Assembly: GCA_900544615.1 (NCBI GenBank)
Contig: UQVS01000013.1
Coordinates: forward strand, 1-59,158
Direction: 5' to 3'
DNA from: an uncultured Oscillibacter sp.
GTDB lineage: Bacteria > Bacillota > Clostridia > Oscillospirales > Oscillospiraceae
Length of the DNA: 59,158 bases
Made by a program: the position numbers and the translations under genes. Positions 33,554 through 41,830 of the stretch are shown here, in pieces. Numbering within the stretch: position 1 is the first letter of the stretch; each line of letters opens with the position of its first letter. The notes under the pieces are model-generated. The model worked only from the letters and a program-made list of their open reading frames with translations, made no database searches and was not told where the DNA came from.

Positions 33554-34477
33554 TCACCCTTTTTCGGGAATGTCCTCAATCATGACCTTCATCTGTCCGC
33601 CGCACACCATGCCCTCTTCTTCAGCAACGTCATTGCTCATGTCGATGGTCACGCAGCGCTTTGCGCCCGTGCCAATGATGCGGTACGCATCCATAAGTAC
33701 CGCATTTTCACTACAGCCGCCGCCGATAGTTCCTGCCATGCGGAGTGCCTGATCGACAGCCATCATGGCGCCGGATTTCACAGGCGTGGAGCCTTGTGTC
33801 TCGATAACGGTCAGCAGAGCTTTAGGGGCAGGGTCCTCCGCCAGAAATTGCAGCAGGGGGAGATCAATATCCTCGGCAGTCAGCGTCGTGCTTCTGGAGC
33901 GGCGCTCCGTTGACTGACGGCGGCACTGAATCAGTTCCGCTACAATAGAAACGGCAATTTCCTTGACGGTCAATGCACCGATATCTACACCGATAGGGGT
34001 GTGGATCTTGTCCAGTGCTTCTCTGGAAAAGCCTTCTTCTTCCAACAGATTCAGCAGCCCAATCACTCTGCGGCGGGAACCGATCATACCAAGGTATCTT
34101 GGAAATGTACCGGGAAGGATCTCCCGCAGACAATCCGCATCATAACGGTGGCCTCTGGTGATCACTGCCACATAGTCCCACTCGTTCACCTGTATTTGGC
34201 GGATCGCATTGGGAAAAGAATCGCAAATGACCTGCTCTGCCTCTGGAAAGCGTGTGTGGTTGGCAAAAGAAGGGCGATCATCTGCTACCGTGACGGAAAA
34301 GCCCAAATCAGCGGCGTACCGGCAGACCGGCTGGGCAATATGGCCGCAGCCCAATAGGATCAGCCGCTCGCTGGGACGAAAATTGCGTATATATGTGGTT
34401 CCCTCTGCCTCAAAGGTACGCACTGCGGGTGCTTTTGCCTGCACCTGATCCAATATTTTCTGAAACTCTGTGTGCAT
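33554..34477 (-). CDS. xdhC: XdhC-family molybdenum cofactor insertion protein
   Basis: A 307-residue protein of the XdhC/CoxI family, which holds molybdenum cofactor, helps sulfurate it and delivers it to xanthine-dehydrogenase-type hydroxylases. Residues about 35-175 are the Rossmann domain (SERLILLGCGHIAQPVCRYA, GMIGSRRRVIGLLNLLEEEG, HTPIGVDIGALTVKEIAVSI). Residues about 210-300 are the XdhC_CoxI domain (ALLTVIETQGSTPVKSGAMM, TIGGGCSENAVL, VCGGQMKVMIE). The order is the Rossmann-first arrangement. AGGAGG precedes the ATG at 34477. It faces the modABC operon rather than a hydroxylase gene. Confidence 0.88.
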   Translation of the reverse strand: MHTEFQKILDQVQAKAPAVRTFEAEGTTYIRNFRPSERLILLGCGHIAQPVCRYAADLGFSVTVADDRPSFANHTRFPEAEQVICDSFPNAIRQIQVNEWDYVAVITRGHRYDADCLREILPGTFPRYLGMIGSRRRVIGLLNLLEEEGFSREALDKIHTPIGVDIGALTVKEIAVSIVAELIQCRRQSTERRSRSTTLTAEDIDLPLLQFLAEDPAPKALLTVIETQGSTPVKSGAMMAVDQALRMAGTIGGGCSENAVLMDAYRIIGTGAKRCVTIDMSNDVAEEEGMVCGGQMKVMIEDIPEKG

Positions 34478-34763
34478 GAAATGCCTCCTGTATTGAAAAT
34501 GGATTCTATCAATCTGTCAGCCTTGCACGATCGGGAAAATACCGAATAGCGCTGTTTTCAGCCTATGAGCAAGCAGGCAGGACTGTTTTTAAATTTTTGC
34601 CGCCTTGAGGGAAGCGGAGAACTTGATGAGAAGCGCCCTCTTTCGGATGCTTGCACCCAGGTAATGCGATACGGCGTATTGTCAGTTCAAAGACACGGCT
34701 CCCGGTTTCCGGGATGCCGGGGACAGTTGGACACTGACTGCCGGGATGCAAGGGCGGCTTTTC
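34478..34763. other. Intergenic stretch with no recognised gene
   Basis: This 286-base interval lies between xdhC (which it must promote, leftward) and the 3' end of modC. Open frames here are short and lack ribosome binding sites. I see no strong hairpin and no terminator after modC. Confidence 0.4.
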
Positions 34764-35813
34764 TTACTTCAGCAGCAAAATGTCCCGCGGCTGGACGGCG
34801 ATCCAGAGCCGGTCCGGCCGGTTCAGCGCATACCAGTCCTCCCGTTCCAGCTCCATCCGCAAAGGTGGAGCATCCGGGGCGGCGTGTTCCGGCCGCAGCA
34901 GGACAATGGTGGTGAACACATCCTGAATGACCCGCTCCACGGCGCAGAGAAAAGCCCCCTCCGTCCCCTCCGGCGCCGCCGTCACATGGTGGGCGCGGAT
35001 GCCTGCCCAGCGGACGTCCGCCGGCACCGCTTTCCCACAGTCCAGCGTCAGCCCCCACTGGGGCAGTGTCACGGCGCTGCCTGCTGGTACGGCCTCCACG
35101 ATGTTTTTACACCCGGAGAGCCGGGCGGCGGCCTCCGTTTCTGGCTCGTGAAACAGCTGCCGCAGGGTAAGCATTCCCTGAGATTGCCCCTGTTCCATAA
35201 CGCAGACCTTTTTACAGTTCCGAAATACCTCGCCCCGGTCGTGGGACACCCACAGGATCGGGCCGTGAAAATCCGCCAGCAGGTCGGAAAGCTCCAACTC
35301 CAGCTTCCATTTCAGAAAGCTGTCCAGGGCGGAAAACGGTTCGTCCAGCAAAATGGCCTCCGGCCGGGTGCAGAGGATGCGGGCCAGCGCCACCCGCTGC
35401 TGCTGTCCGCCGGAAAGCTGGGCGGGATAGTGATGCTCCAGCCCCTCCAGCCGGAAGCGGCGGAGGGCTTCCGCCAGCGCGGCGGCCTTTTCCCCCTTGC
35501 TGCCTGCCCGGATGCCGCAGAGGATGTTCTTCTCCACCGTCATGGTGGGGAACAGGGCGTAGTTCTGGAAAAGATACCCCAGCTTCCGCTGCTGTGGCGG
35601 CAGGTTGATCCCGGCCTCGCTGTCAAACAGCACCCGGTCATTCAGCACGATCCGCCCCCGGTCCGGGGTCACAATGCCCGCGATGCACTTGAGGGTCATG
35701 CTTTTGCCGCAGCCGGAGGCCCCCAGTAACGCCGTGATCTCGTCCTCCGCCTGAAACTGCACCCGCAGGTGAAAGCTGCCCAGCCGCTTTTCAAGATCCA
35801 CGGAAAGGCTCAT
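34764..35813 (-). CDS. modC: Molybdate ABC transporter ATP-binding protein
   Basis: A 349-residue ATPase powering molybdate uptake. Motifs are Walker A GASGCGKS (about residue 32), the Q-loop near YLFQNYALFP, the ABC signature LSGGQQQRVALARIL, Walker B AILLDEPFSALD and the switch HDRGE. The C-terminal 100 residues form a molybdate-binding-type regulatory domain (WAGIRAHHVTAA). The start at 35813 overlaps the modB stop in ATGA; longer frames upstream are a shadow of modB. It is the last gene of the molybdenum run. Confidence 0.92.
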   Translation of the reverse strand: MSLSVDLEKRLGSFHLRVQFQAEDEITALLGASGCGKSMTLKCIAGIVTPDRGRIVLNDRVLFDSEAGINLPPQQRKLGYLFQNYALFPTMTVEKNILCGIRAGSKGEKAAALAEALRRFRLEGLEHHYPAQLSGGQQQRVALARILCTRPEAILLDEPFSALDSFLKWKLELELSDLLADFHGPILWVSHDRGEVFRNCKKVCVMEQGQSQGMLTLRQLFHEPETEAAARLSGCKNIVEAVPAGSAVTLPQWGLTLDCGKAVPADVRWAGIRAHHVTAAPEGTEGAFLCAVERVIQDVFTTIVLLRPEHAAPDAPPLRMELEREDWYALNRPDRLWIAVQPRDILLLK

Positions 35814-36499
35814 GCACGGTTCCTCCTTTTCCCGCCGGACACCAGAAAGTCCCGGCGCTCCAGCATATTCACCGCCAGCAGAACCACGGCGGAGATGGCC
35901 AGATTCACCACCACCCATTTCATGGCCAGCCCATCGTTATTGGTCTGCCAGAGCTGGTAGACCGTGGTGGAAATGGTGGCGGTCTTTCCCGGTGTGTACC
36001 CGGCGATCATGCTGGTAGCGCCGTACTCGCCCAAGGCCCGTGCAAAGGCCAGCACCGTCCCCGCCAGAATACCCTGACGGCAGCAGGGCATCCGCACCCG
36101 CCAGAAGATCCAGCTGTTGGGAAGTCCCAGCGTCTGGCCGGAATAGGCCAGCGTTTCGTCGAAGGCTTCAAAAGCCCCCCGCGCCGTGCGGTACATCAGG
36201 GGGAAGATCACCACCGCGGTGGCAAAAATGGCCGACCACCACGTCATGACCACCTTCACGCCGAAATGGCTCAACAGCCACGCGCCCACGATGCGCTTCG
36301 GCCCCAGCACCCGCAGCAGCAGGTAGCCGATCACCGTAGGCGGCAGCACCAGCGGCAGCGTCAACACCACATCCAGCAGCCCCTTCGCCAGCCGGGGCAG
36401 GCGAGCGATGTAATACGCCGCGAAGATCCCGGCGAAAAAGACGATCACCGTGGAAATAGCCGCGATCCGCAGCGAGTTCCATAGGGGAAACAGGTCCAT
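35810..36499 (-). CDS. modB: Molybdate ABC transporter permease
   Basis: A 229-residue membrane protein with about five or six helices. The cytoplasmic coupling loop EYGATSMIAGYTPGKTATIS (about residue 160) matches the EAA motif of ModB permeases, and LTLPLVLPPTVIGYLLL is a typical family helix. It forms the membrane channel with ModC. GGAGGT lies just before the ATG at 36499. It sits 84 bases after modA and overlaps modC by four bases. Confidence 0.93.
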   Translation of the reverse strand: MDLFPLWNSLRIAAISTVIVFFAGIFAAYYIARLPRLAKGLLDVVLTLPLVLPPTVIGYLLLRVLGPKRIVGAWLLSHFGVKVVMTWWSAIFATAVVIFPLMYRTARGAFEAFDETLAYSGQTLGLPNSWIFWRVRMPCCRQGILAGTVLAFARALGEYGATSMIAGYTPGKTATISTTVYQLWQTNNDGLAMKWVVVNLAISAVVLLAVNMLERRDFLVSGGKRRNRA

Positions 36500-36583
36500 A
36501 AGTTACCTCCTGAGGGGGAAGGGATGGGGAGACCGGCGGCGGTCGAGCAGTTTGCCGTCGGCCTTGTCAGAAATAGTTTTCGG

Positions 36584-37459
36584 TCAAGCGGCGGAGAAGC
36601 CCACGGACTCAAACACGGTCATGGCCGCGTCGGTCTGGAGATAGGCCAGGAAGTCCTGGGCGGCATCCTCCTTGTCTCCCTTGAGCACGGCGGCGGGGTA
36701 GATGACCTGACCGCACATTTCGGCAGTGGCACTGTCCACCACCGTCAGACCGGCAGAGTGGGCGTCGGTGGCGTAGATGATGCCGCAGTCAACAGCGCCC
36801 TCACTGACCTGAGAGGTGACTTCCTTCACGTTGTTGCCATAGGTCAGCTTGTTCGCGACGGCGGTCTCGTCGATGCCGTAATAGTTGAAGATCTTCAGGG
36901 TATACTGGCCCACAGGCACGTCGCTGTTGCCGATGGCCAGCATCACATCGCCGTTCTTCAGCAGCTCGGCAAGCTGGTCGAAGCTCTCAATGCCCTTGGG
37001 ATTGCCTTCGGGAACGGTGAGCGTCACCTTGTTTTCCAGCAGGTTGATGCGGCTGTCGGTGACGATGAGATCCAGCCCGTCGGGATTCTTCTCTGCATCG
37101 TCTTTCAGGCTGCCGTCCATGGCGTTCATCTGCCTGGGGGCGGCGGAAATGAACAGGTCGCAGTCCGCGCCCTCCTTGATTTGGGTGAGCAGCTTGCCGG
37201 AGGAATCGAAGTTATAGGTAACGGTCACGCTGGGGTTGTTCTGCTCGTACATTTCCTTGAGCTGGTTCATGGTCTCCGTCATGGAGGCGGCAGCGAACAC
37301 GATCAACTCCACCGGCTCACCGGCGGGGGCTTCCGTGGGGGCGCTGTCCTGCGTCTGAGAACCGTCAGCGGCGTCGGCACTGGTGTCGGCCTTGGAGCCG
37401 CAGGCGGTGAGGGAGAAGGTCAGGCACAGGGCCAGCAGCAAAGACAAACACTTTTTCAT
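36584..37459 (-). CDS. modA: Molybdate-binding lipoprotein
   Basis: A 291-residue substrate-binding protein tethered outside the membrane. The signal peptide MKKCLSLLLALCLTFSLTAC ends at a lipobox with the lipidated Cys at residue 20, followed by an Asp/Ala/Pro-rich linker. The binding fold starts ELIVFAAASMTETMNQLKEM, the usual ModA opening, with DLFISAAPRQMNAM and DCGIIYATDAHSAGL as ligand-side loops. The start at 37459 is set by the signal peptide and GAAAGGAAG. The leader (37460-37577) lies between it and the MoeA-like gene. Confidence 0.93.
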   Translation of the reverse strand: MKKCLSLLLALCLTFSLTACGSKADTSADAADGSQTQDSAPTEAPAGEPVELIVFAAASMTETMNQLKEMYEQNNPSVTVTYNFDSSGKLLTQIKEGADCDLFISAAPRQMNAMDGSLKDDAEKNPDGLDLIVTDSRINLLENKVTLTVPEGNPKGIESFDQLAELLKNGDVMLAIGNSDVPVGQYTLKIFNYYGIDETAVANKLTYGNNVKEVTSQVSEGAVDCGIIYATDAHSAGLTVVDSATAEMCGQVIYPAAVLKGDKEDAAQDFLAYLQTDAAMTVFESVGFSAA

Positions 37460-37577
37460 GTTGGTTCTTCCTTTCGGATTCGATGAAAAATCTATCTCGA
37501 CTTTACAGAGTAACGCGTGATACTTAATTGAGATGAACGGTTCTGAAAAGCAGGAGCGCACTTGGGCGCTCTCACTT

Positions 37578-38597
37578 TTATTTTCCGAAGGGGCAGTTGG
37601 GCCAGTGACAGGGCTTGCAGCCAAGGCACAGCCCGCCCTCGCCCATCACGGCGAAATCCGCCTTGGTCATCTCCACACCGGCGGCAATGCGGGGCAGGGC
37701 CAGATCGAAAATGGTCGCTCCGGCGTACATCACACAGCCGGGCAGACCCATAATGGGCGTCCCGTCCTCGAAATACCCCAGCAGGAACATGGCACCGGGC
37801 AGCACGGGCGCGCCGTAAGTGACGATCCGCGCGCCGCTCGCCCGGATGCCGCCAGGGGTGTTGTCGTCCGGGTCCACGCTCATGCCCCCAGTGCAGAGGA
37901 TCATGTCCGCACCGGTGTTCCGGGCTTCCGAAATAGCGCCCGCCACGTTGTCCACGCCGTCGCCGGAATATGTGATGAAGATGGTTTCGATGCCGTAGGC
38001 CGCCAGCTTCTCCTTTACCACAGGGGTGAAGGTGTCCTGAATCAGTCCCTTCTTCACCTCGCTGCCGGTGGCGATGATGGCGGCGGTTTTCTTCACATAG
38101 GGCAGCAGTTCCAGCAGCGGTTCCTCTCCGGCGGCCGCTTTGGCGGCTTTCAGCTTTTCCTCTTCAATGACGAGGGGGATCACCCGCATCCCCGCCAGTT
38201 TGTCGCCCTTTTTCACGGCGGTATTGCCGTGACGGGTGGCGATCATGATCTCCTCCAGCGAATTGACTGCCACCAGCCGGCGGCTGTCCACCCGGAACAG
38301 GCCGTCGCAGGCGGCCTTCAGCTCAATTTTGCCCTCTTTTACCTCGCTGCGGGTCATGTTTTCCTGTCCGCAGAGAGCCAGCAGCCGCTCCGCCGCATCG
38401 TTCTCATGAACCATGTTCTCGTTCATTTCCCAGACGTAGAGATGCTCCTTGCCCATGGAGAGCAGCACGGGGATATCCTCCTCCGTGACGATGTGGCCCT
38501 TGCGGAACCGGGCGTCCTTATATTGATCCTTGATGATCTGGGTCATATCGTGGCACAGCACATGGCCTACGGCGTCCTCTGTCCGAATCAGCTTCAT
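37578..38597 (-). CDS. Molybdopterin-binding MoeA-like protein with a C-terminal Cys motif
   Basis: A 339-residue protein with the MoaB/MoeA molybdopterin-binding fold at residues 170-310: IIATGSEVKKGLIQDTF, CTGGMSVDPDDNTPGGIRAS, GLPGCVMYAG. The first 170 residues resemble the MoeA N-domain (VGHVLCHDMTQII). It ends CLGCKPCHWPNCPFGK, a C-x2-C-x2-C-x4-C cluster that could bind metal. Proteins of this form occur in Clostridia and probably insert molybdenum or tungsten into molybdopterin, in place of full-length MoeA (about 400 residues). It overlaps the MOSC gene by four bases. Confidence 0.85.
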   Translation of the reverse strand: MKLIRTEDAVGHVLCHDMTQIIKDQYKDARFRKGHIVTEEDIPVLLSMGKEHLYVWEMNENMVHENDAAERLLALCGQENMTRSEVKEGKIELKAACDGLFRVDSRRLVAVNSLEEIMIATRHGNTAVKKGDKLAGMRVIPLVIEEEKLKAAKAAAGEEPLLELLPYVKKTAAIIATGSEVKKGLIQDTFTPVVKEKLAAYGIETIFITYSGDGVDNVAGAISEARNTGADMILCTGGMSVDPDDNTPGGIRASGARIVTYGAPVLPGAMFLLGYFEDGTPIMGLPGCVMYAGATIFDLALPRIAAGVEMTKADFAVMGEGGLCLGCKPCHWPNCPFGK

Positions 38598-39028
38598 TTC
38601 AGCACCTCGATCTCATCTCCGGCACGGACGGTGCCTTCCTTTACAACAATGGCAAAAATGCCCTCGGTGGGCATGACGCATTTGCCCACCGTCTTTTTAA
38701 TGGCGCAGTCATTGTGGCACTCCTTGCCGATCTGGGTGACTTCCACTTCCGTTTCCCCGATCCGCAGGCGGGTCCCCACCGGCAGGTGCTTGAGGTCGAT
38801 GCCCACGGTGTTGATATTTTCCGCGAACACGCCGGGATCCAGCGGAATTGGGGACAGCGCCCGCATGGTGTCGATGCTTTCCTCCGCCAGCAGAGAGATC
38901 TGGCGGTGCCAGTCGCCCGCGTGGGCGTCCCCCACGATGCCGTGGCGCAGTTTCAATTCAATTTCCGGAACGGGCTTTTTCAGCGTTCCCTTTTTTTCGC
39001 TGATATTGACGGATACGACCTTTGCCAT
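38594..39028 (-). CDS. MOSC-domain protein
   Basis: A 144-residue single-domain MOSC protein: VVSVNISEKKGTLKKPVPEI, HGIVGDAHAGDWHRQISLLA, FAENINTVGIDLKHLPVGTR and CHNDCAIKKTVGKCVMPTEG, which contains the conserved Cys thought to carry sulfur. MOSC domains bind molybdenum cofactor or relay sulfur to it. In Clostridia this small form is encoded with moaC, moaA and the MoeA-like gene, as here. The gap to moaC is seven bases, and the stop overlaps the next start by four bases. Confidence 0.9.
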   Translation of the reverse strand: MAKVVSVNISEKKGTLKKPVPEIELKLRHGIVGDAHAGDWHRQISLLAEESIDTMRALSPIPLDPGVFAENINTVGIDLKHLPVGTRLRIGETEVEVTQIGKECHNDCAIKKTVGKCVMPTEGIFAIVVKEGTVRAGDEIEVLK

Positions 39029-39035
39029 GGTTCTA

Positions 39036-39515
39036 TCAGTCCTCTCGCTTATAGTCTCCGCTCTTACCGCCGGATTTTTCCAGCAGGCGGATGTTGGTGA
39101 TCTCCATATCCTTCTGCACAGCCTTGCACATATCGTAAACGGTGAGGGCCGCCACAGAAACGGCGGTCAGGGCCTCCATCTCCACCCCGGTAACGCCGGT
39201 GCAGGTAACGGCTGCCCGAATCTCCACCATACACGGCTGGTCGGACAGATGAAACGAAATGTCGATACCCGTCAGGGGCAGTGGATGGCACATGGGGATC
39301 AGCTCCCAGTTGTGCTTGGCGGCCTGAATCCCCGCCACCTGCGCCACCGCCAGCACATCGCCTTTTTTCATGGTGCCGTTTTTGATGTGGGTCATGGTTT
39401 CCGGAGAGACATGGATCTCCCCGGCGGCCACGGCCCGCCGGTGGGTGACGGCCTTTTCCGTTACGTCCACCATCCGGGCCCGGCCCTGTTCATTGAAATG
39501 GGTCAGTTCTCCCAT
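39036..39515 (-). CDS. moaC: Cyclic pyranopterin monophosphate synthase
   Basis: A 159-residue enzyme that makes cyclic pyranopterin monophosphate from the MoaA product, the first committed molybdopterin step. Signature stretches are MGELTHFNEQGRARMVDVTE, AAKHNWELIPMCHPLPLTGI with the catalytic His pair region, and GVEMEALTAVSVAALTVYDM near the C-terminus. Length is typical. It starts three bases after the moaA stop, so the two are co-translated. Confidence 0.95.
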   Translation of the reverse strand: MGELTHFNEQGRARMVDVTEKAVTHRRAVAAGEIHVSPETMTHIKNGTMKKGDVLAVAQVAGIQAAKHNWELIPMCHPLPLTGIDISFHLSDQPCMVEIRAAVTCTGVTGVEMEALTAVSVAALTVYDMCKAVQKDMEITNIRLLEKSGGKSGDYKRED

Positions 39516-39518
39516 GGT

Positions 39519-40466
39519 TCAGCCTCCGATCTCATTCATGGTCCGGGGCGTATCGCTGGCATGCTCTGTCAGGTGGTGCCCCTTGGGCTTTTGCAGGATG
39601 CCCTGCTGGATCGCCGCCGTCAGCGCGTTGCCGTGGAGACCACGCAGGGAGATTTCCTCCCGGCTGTGGAGGCAGCCCTTCAGTTTGCCATCTGCCGTCA
39701 CCCGGATGCGGCGGCATTCTCCGCAGAACTCGTGGCTCATGGGGGTGATCAGCCCCACAGTCCCCATGGCTCCCATCAGACGGTACCGCCGGGCCACGCC
39801 ATTGGGTTCGATTTCTTCCAGCTGAGGGAACCGCCGCAGGACTTCCGTTACCGGCAGAAACCGCTCCTTCGGCCATGCCGCGCATGGCCCCATGGGCATC
39901 AGCTCAATGAAGCGGACTTCCCATAGATGCTCCATGGTCAGCGCCAGAAAATCCCCGATTTCATCATCGTTGACGCCGCCCATCAGCACCGTGTCCAGCT
40001 TCAGGCGTTGGAATCCGGCGCCCTCCGCCGCTTCAATTCCCTTCAAGACCTCATCCAGCGTTCCCTGCCGGGTGATCTCCCGAAACCGTTCCGGCTTCAG
40101 CGTGTCCAGACTGATATTCAGGCGGTCTGCCCCGGCTTCCCGCAGGGGCTGCGCCAGCTCCGGCAGGAGGCTGCCGTTGGTGGTCAGGCATAGCTCCTTC
40201 AGCTCCGGGATGGCCCGCAGCCCCCGGCAGATGTCCAGAATTCCCCGCCGCACCAGCGGTTCCCCGCCGGTGAGTCGGATCTTTTGGACGCCCAGTCGGA
40301 TCGCCGCAGCCCCGATCTCCACAAGCTCCTCTACCGTGAGGATAGAGCCGTGCGCTCCCTTTTCCACGCCCTCCGCTGGCATACAGTACCGACAGCGGTA
40401 GTTGCATAAATCTGTCACCGACAGGCGCAGATAATCGATTGTCCGTCCGTATTGATCCCGCGTAAT
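39519..40466 (-). CDS. moaA: GTP 3',8-cyclase (MoaA), apparent ATT start
   Basis: A radical-SAM enzyme of about 315 residues. The first 4Fe-4S cluster is in TDLCNYRCRYCMP, the second in FCGECRRIRVTADGKLKGC, and it ends with the conserved Gly-Gly (MNEIGG). The usual opening RDQYGRTIDYLRLSVTDLCN is encoded in full, but the only codon that can start it is ATT at 40464-40466, seven bases after GGAGG (GGAGGTGGAGCC). The first in-frame GTG (40418) would delete 16 conserved residues. Either ATT is used, as in infC, or the gene suffered an ATG-to-ATT change. It heads the Mo operon. Confidence 0.88.
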   Translation of the reverse strand: MTRDQYGRTIDYLRLSVTDLCNYRCRYCMPAEGVEKGAHGSILTVEELVEIGAAAIRLGVQKIRLTGGEPLVRRGILDICRGLRAIPELKELCLTTNGSLLPELAQPLREAGADRLNISLDTLKPERFREITRQGTLDEVLKGIEAAEGAGFQRLKLDTVLMGGVNDDEIGDFLALTMEHLWEVRFIELMPMGPCAAWPKERFLPVTEVLRRFPQLEEIEPNGVARRYRLMGAMGTVGLITPMSHEFCGECRRIRVTADGKLKGCLHSREEISLRGLHGNALTAAIQQGILQKPKGHHLTEHASDTPRTMNEIGG

Positions 40467-40492
40467 GGCTCCACCTCCGCATAATCGATTAT
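40431..40492. promoter_or_regulatory. Repeated ATAATCGATT palindromes at the moaA start
   Basis: ATAATCGATTAT at 40481-40492 is a perfect 12-base palindrome 15 bases before the moaA ATT. The first ten bases recur exactly 50 bases away at 40431-40440, inside the first codons. A TTGATAATCGAT overlap on the minus strand resembles a Crp/Fnr-like site. It is a candidate operator for the molybdenum operon. Confidence 0.45.
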
Positions 40493-40743
40493 CAATTATT
40501 GACGCTATTTCATATTTAGCGTACCAGTTTTTGCTGAAAAGTCAAGCCCTTAAAACAGTTTTGGTTATTTGCACACTTTTCGGTTGTCCTTGTTAGAGAA
40601 TAATGCCAAATTGAAGTGGTTGTGATTTTGGATGTTTCGGCTAAAACAGGAAGGAAAAGTTGCGAGATATAGCGGATTGCAAGGGCGGAGAAAATGTAGT
40701 ATATTTTTGCCATGACAAACATGACAAGCGGAGGAGGCTTTCC

Positions 40744-41156
40744 ATGAAGATATAGCAAGAGATCCCTAAAAGGGGATATGTTTCCCAACCTACGCCGCTG
40801 GAGGAGCTGGTTCGATTTTCGGAGAAGGCGGGAGTCCGCGTCCGGATCAAGCGAGACGATCTGCTGCCTCTGGGGGCAACAAGATCCGTAAGCTGGATTA
40901 TTTAATGGAGGAGGCCGTTCGGGCCGGGGCGGATACGATCATTACCGCCAGCACTAACCAGTGCTGCCACAACAGCATGACGGTGCTGCTGGCTGCCAGA
41001 GAGGGAATGGCCTGCCGGGTGATTATGGAGTCCTGGGGCGATACGCGCTACCGCTATGAGACGGCCTCCAACCACACGATGATAGAGTTCTGCGGTCCAG
41101 AAGAGGTATCCGTAGAGATGAGTCTGCCGTCCGGCCCGGTAGAGGCCATGCCCGAA
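40744..41156 (+). pseudogene. D-cysteine desulfhydrase / ACC deaminase-like gene, degraded
   Basis: A PLP-enzyme remnant. It starts at ATG 40744 behind a strong GCGGAGGAGG and a promoter (TTGCAA at 40677, 17 bases, TATATT at 40700), but codon 4 is TAG. The frame continues PTPLEELVRFSEKAGVRVRI and KRDDLLPLG, then loses one G near 40877. The third segment has NKIRKLDYLMEEAVRAGADT (with the PLP-binding Lys-type motif), ASTNQCCHNSMTVLLAAREG and CRVIMESWGDTRYRYETASN, and fades near 41100. The family is about 330 residues; less than half remains. An integrase scrap follows at 41157. Confidence 0.8.
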
Positions 41157-41220
41157 GCTATGGACGGTGTTCGCTTTGATAGTCCGGTGAAAGCTGTGGA
41201 TGAGATTACTACTCTCTCAA
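41157..41220 (+). mobile_element. Fragment of a Tn916-type integrase gene
   Basis: The frame reads AMDGVRFDSPVKAVDEITTL, which resembles the central segment of Tn916-type tyrosine integrases (MDGVRFxxPVKAVDDIxxL). That segment is missing from the broken integrase at 49040-49943. It is joined in frame to the desulfhydrase remnant, so the junction marks an old recombination event. The match is short and judged from memory of the family. Confidence 0.45.
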
Positions 41221-41353
41221 ATCTCATATCCGCAGATACAAGGCGCTCCCGCTTTCGCAAAAGCAGGGGCGCATATTTTTTGAAAATTTCTCATTTCGAT
41301 ACCTGCGTTTTGACTTAAAAATGTCCGTTGTAAAGTGAAGGGAATTCTTTGAT

Positions 41354-41830
41354 ATGCCAGACCGCCACGATATGACGGATGAAGAGGTCCTGAACCTGCT
41401 GGCGGACAGTAAGATTTCCGAAAATCTCGCAGGCGAAAAGGAAAAATACACCCTCGGCCAGCGCGCGGCAGACGCCATCGCGAAATTTGCGGGCAGCTGG
41501 GCGTTCACCTTCGCCTTCACCGGCGTACTGATCCTGTGGATGCTGGTCAACACGCTGCTCGCGGCAAAAGCGTTTGACCCCTATCCTTTCATTCTGCTGA
41601 ACCTCGTGCTCTCGTGCGTCGCGGCCATTCAAGCGCCGCTCATCATGATGAGCCAGAACCGGCAGGAGGAAAAGGACCGACGCCGCGCGGAGAACGATTA
41701 CCGAGTCAACCTCAAAACGGAGATCATGATCGAGGACCTCTACGACAAGGTAAATGCCATTCTCGCCCGGCAGACCTCGTTGGAAAAACAGCTGACCGAG
41801 GAGGATGGTGAAAGCACAGAGCAAAAATGA
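41354..41830 (+). CDS. DUF1003 membrane protein
   Basis: A 158-residue protein of the DUF1003 family. Two membrane helices with the family sequence fill the middle: GSWAFTFAFTGVLILWMLVN and PFILLNLVLSCVAAIQAPLI, the latter followed by the conserved MMSQNRQEEKDRRRAENDYR. Both flanking parts are charged and cytosolic. Members are often encoded near cation transporters, and the KtrAB-like pair is adjacent here on the other strand, but the function is not established. AAGGGA precedes the ATG. Confidence 0.88.
   Translation: MPDRHDMTDEEVLNLLADSKISENLAGEKEKYTLGQRAADAIAKFAGSWAFTFAFTGVLILWMLVNTLLAAKAFDPYPFILLNLVLSCVAAIQAPLIMMSQNRQEEKDRRRAENDYRVNLKTEIMIEDLYDKVNAILARQTSLEKQLTEEDGESTEQK

Noticed and set aside
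37460..37577. A molybdenum-cofactor riboswitch before modA
   Set aside because: No multi-stem arrangement typical of the Moco RNA motif is visible; only a small GAGCGC/GCGCTC hairpin, more like a weak terminator after the MoeA-like gene.
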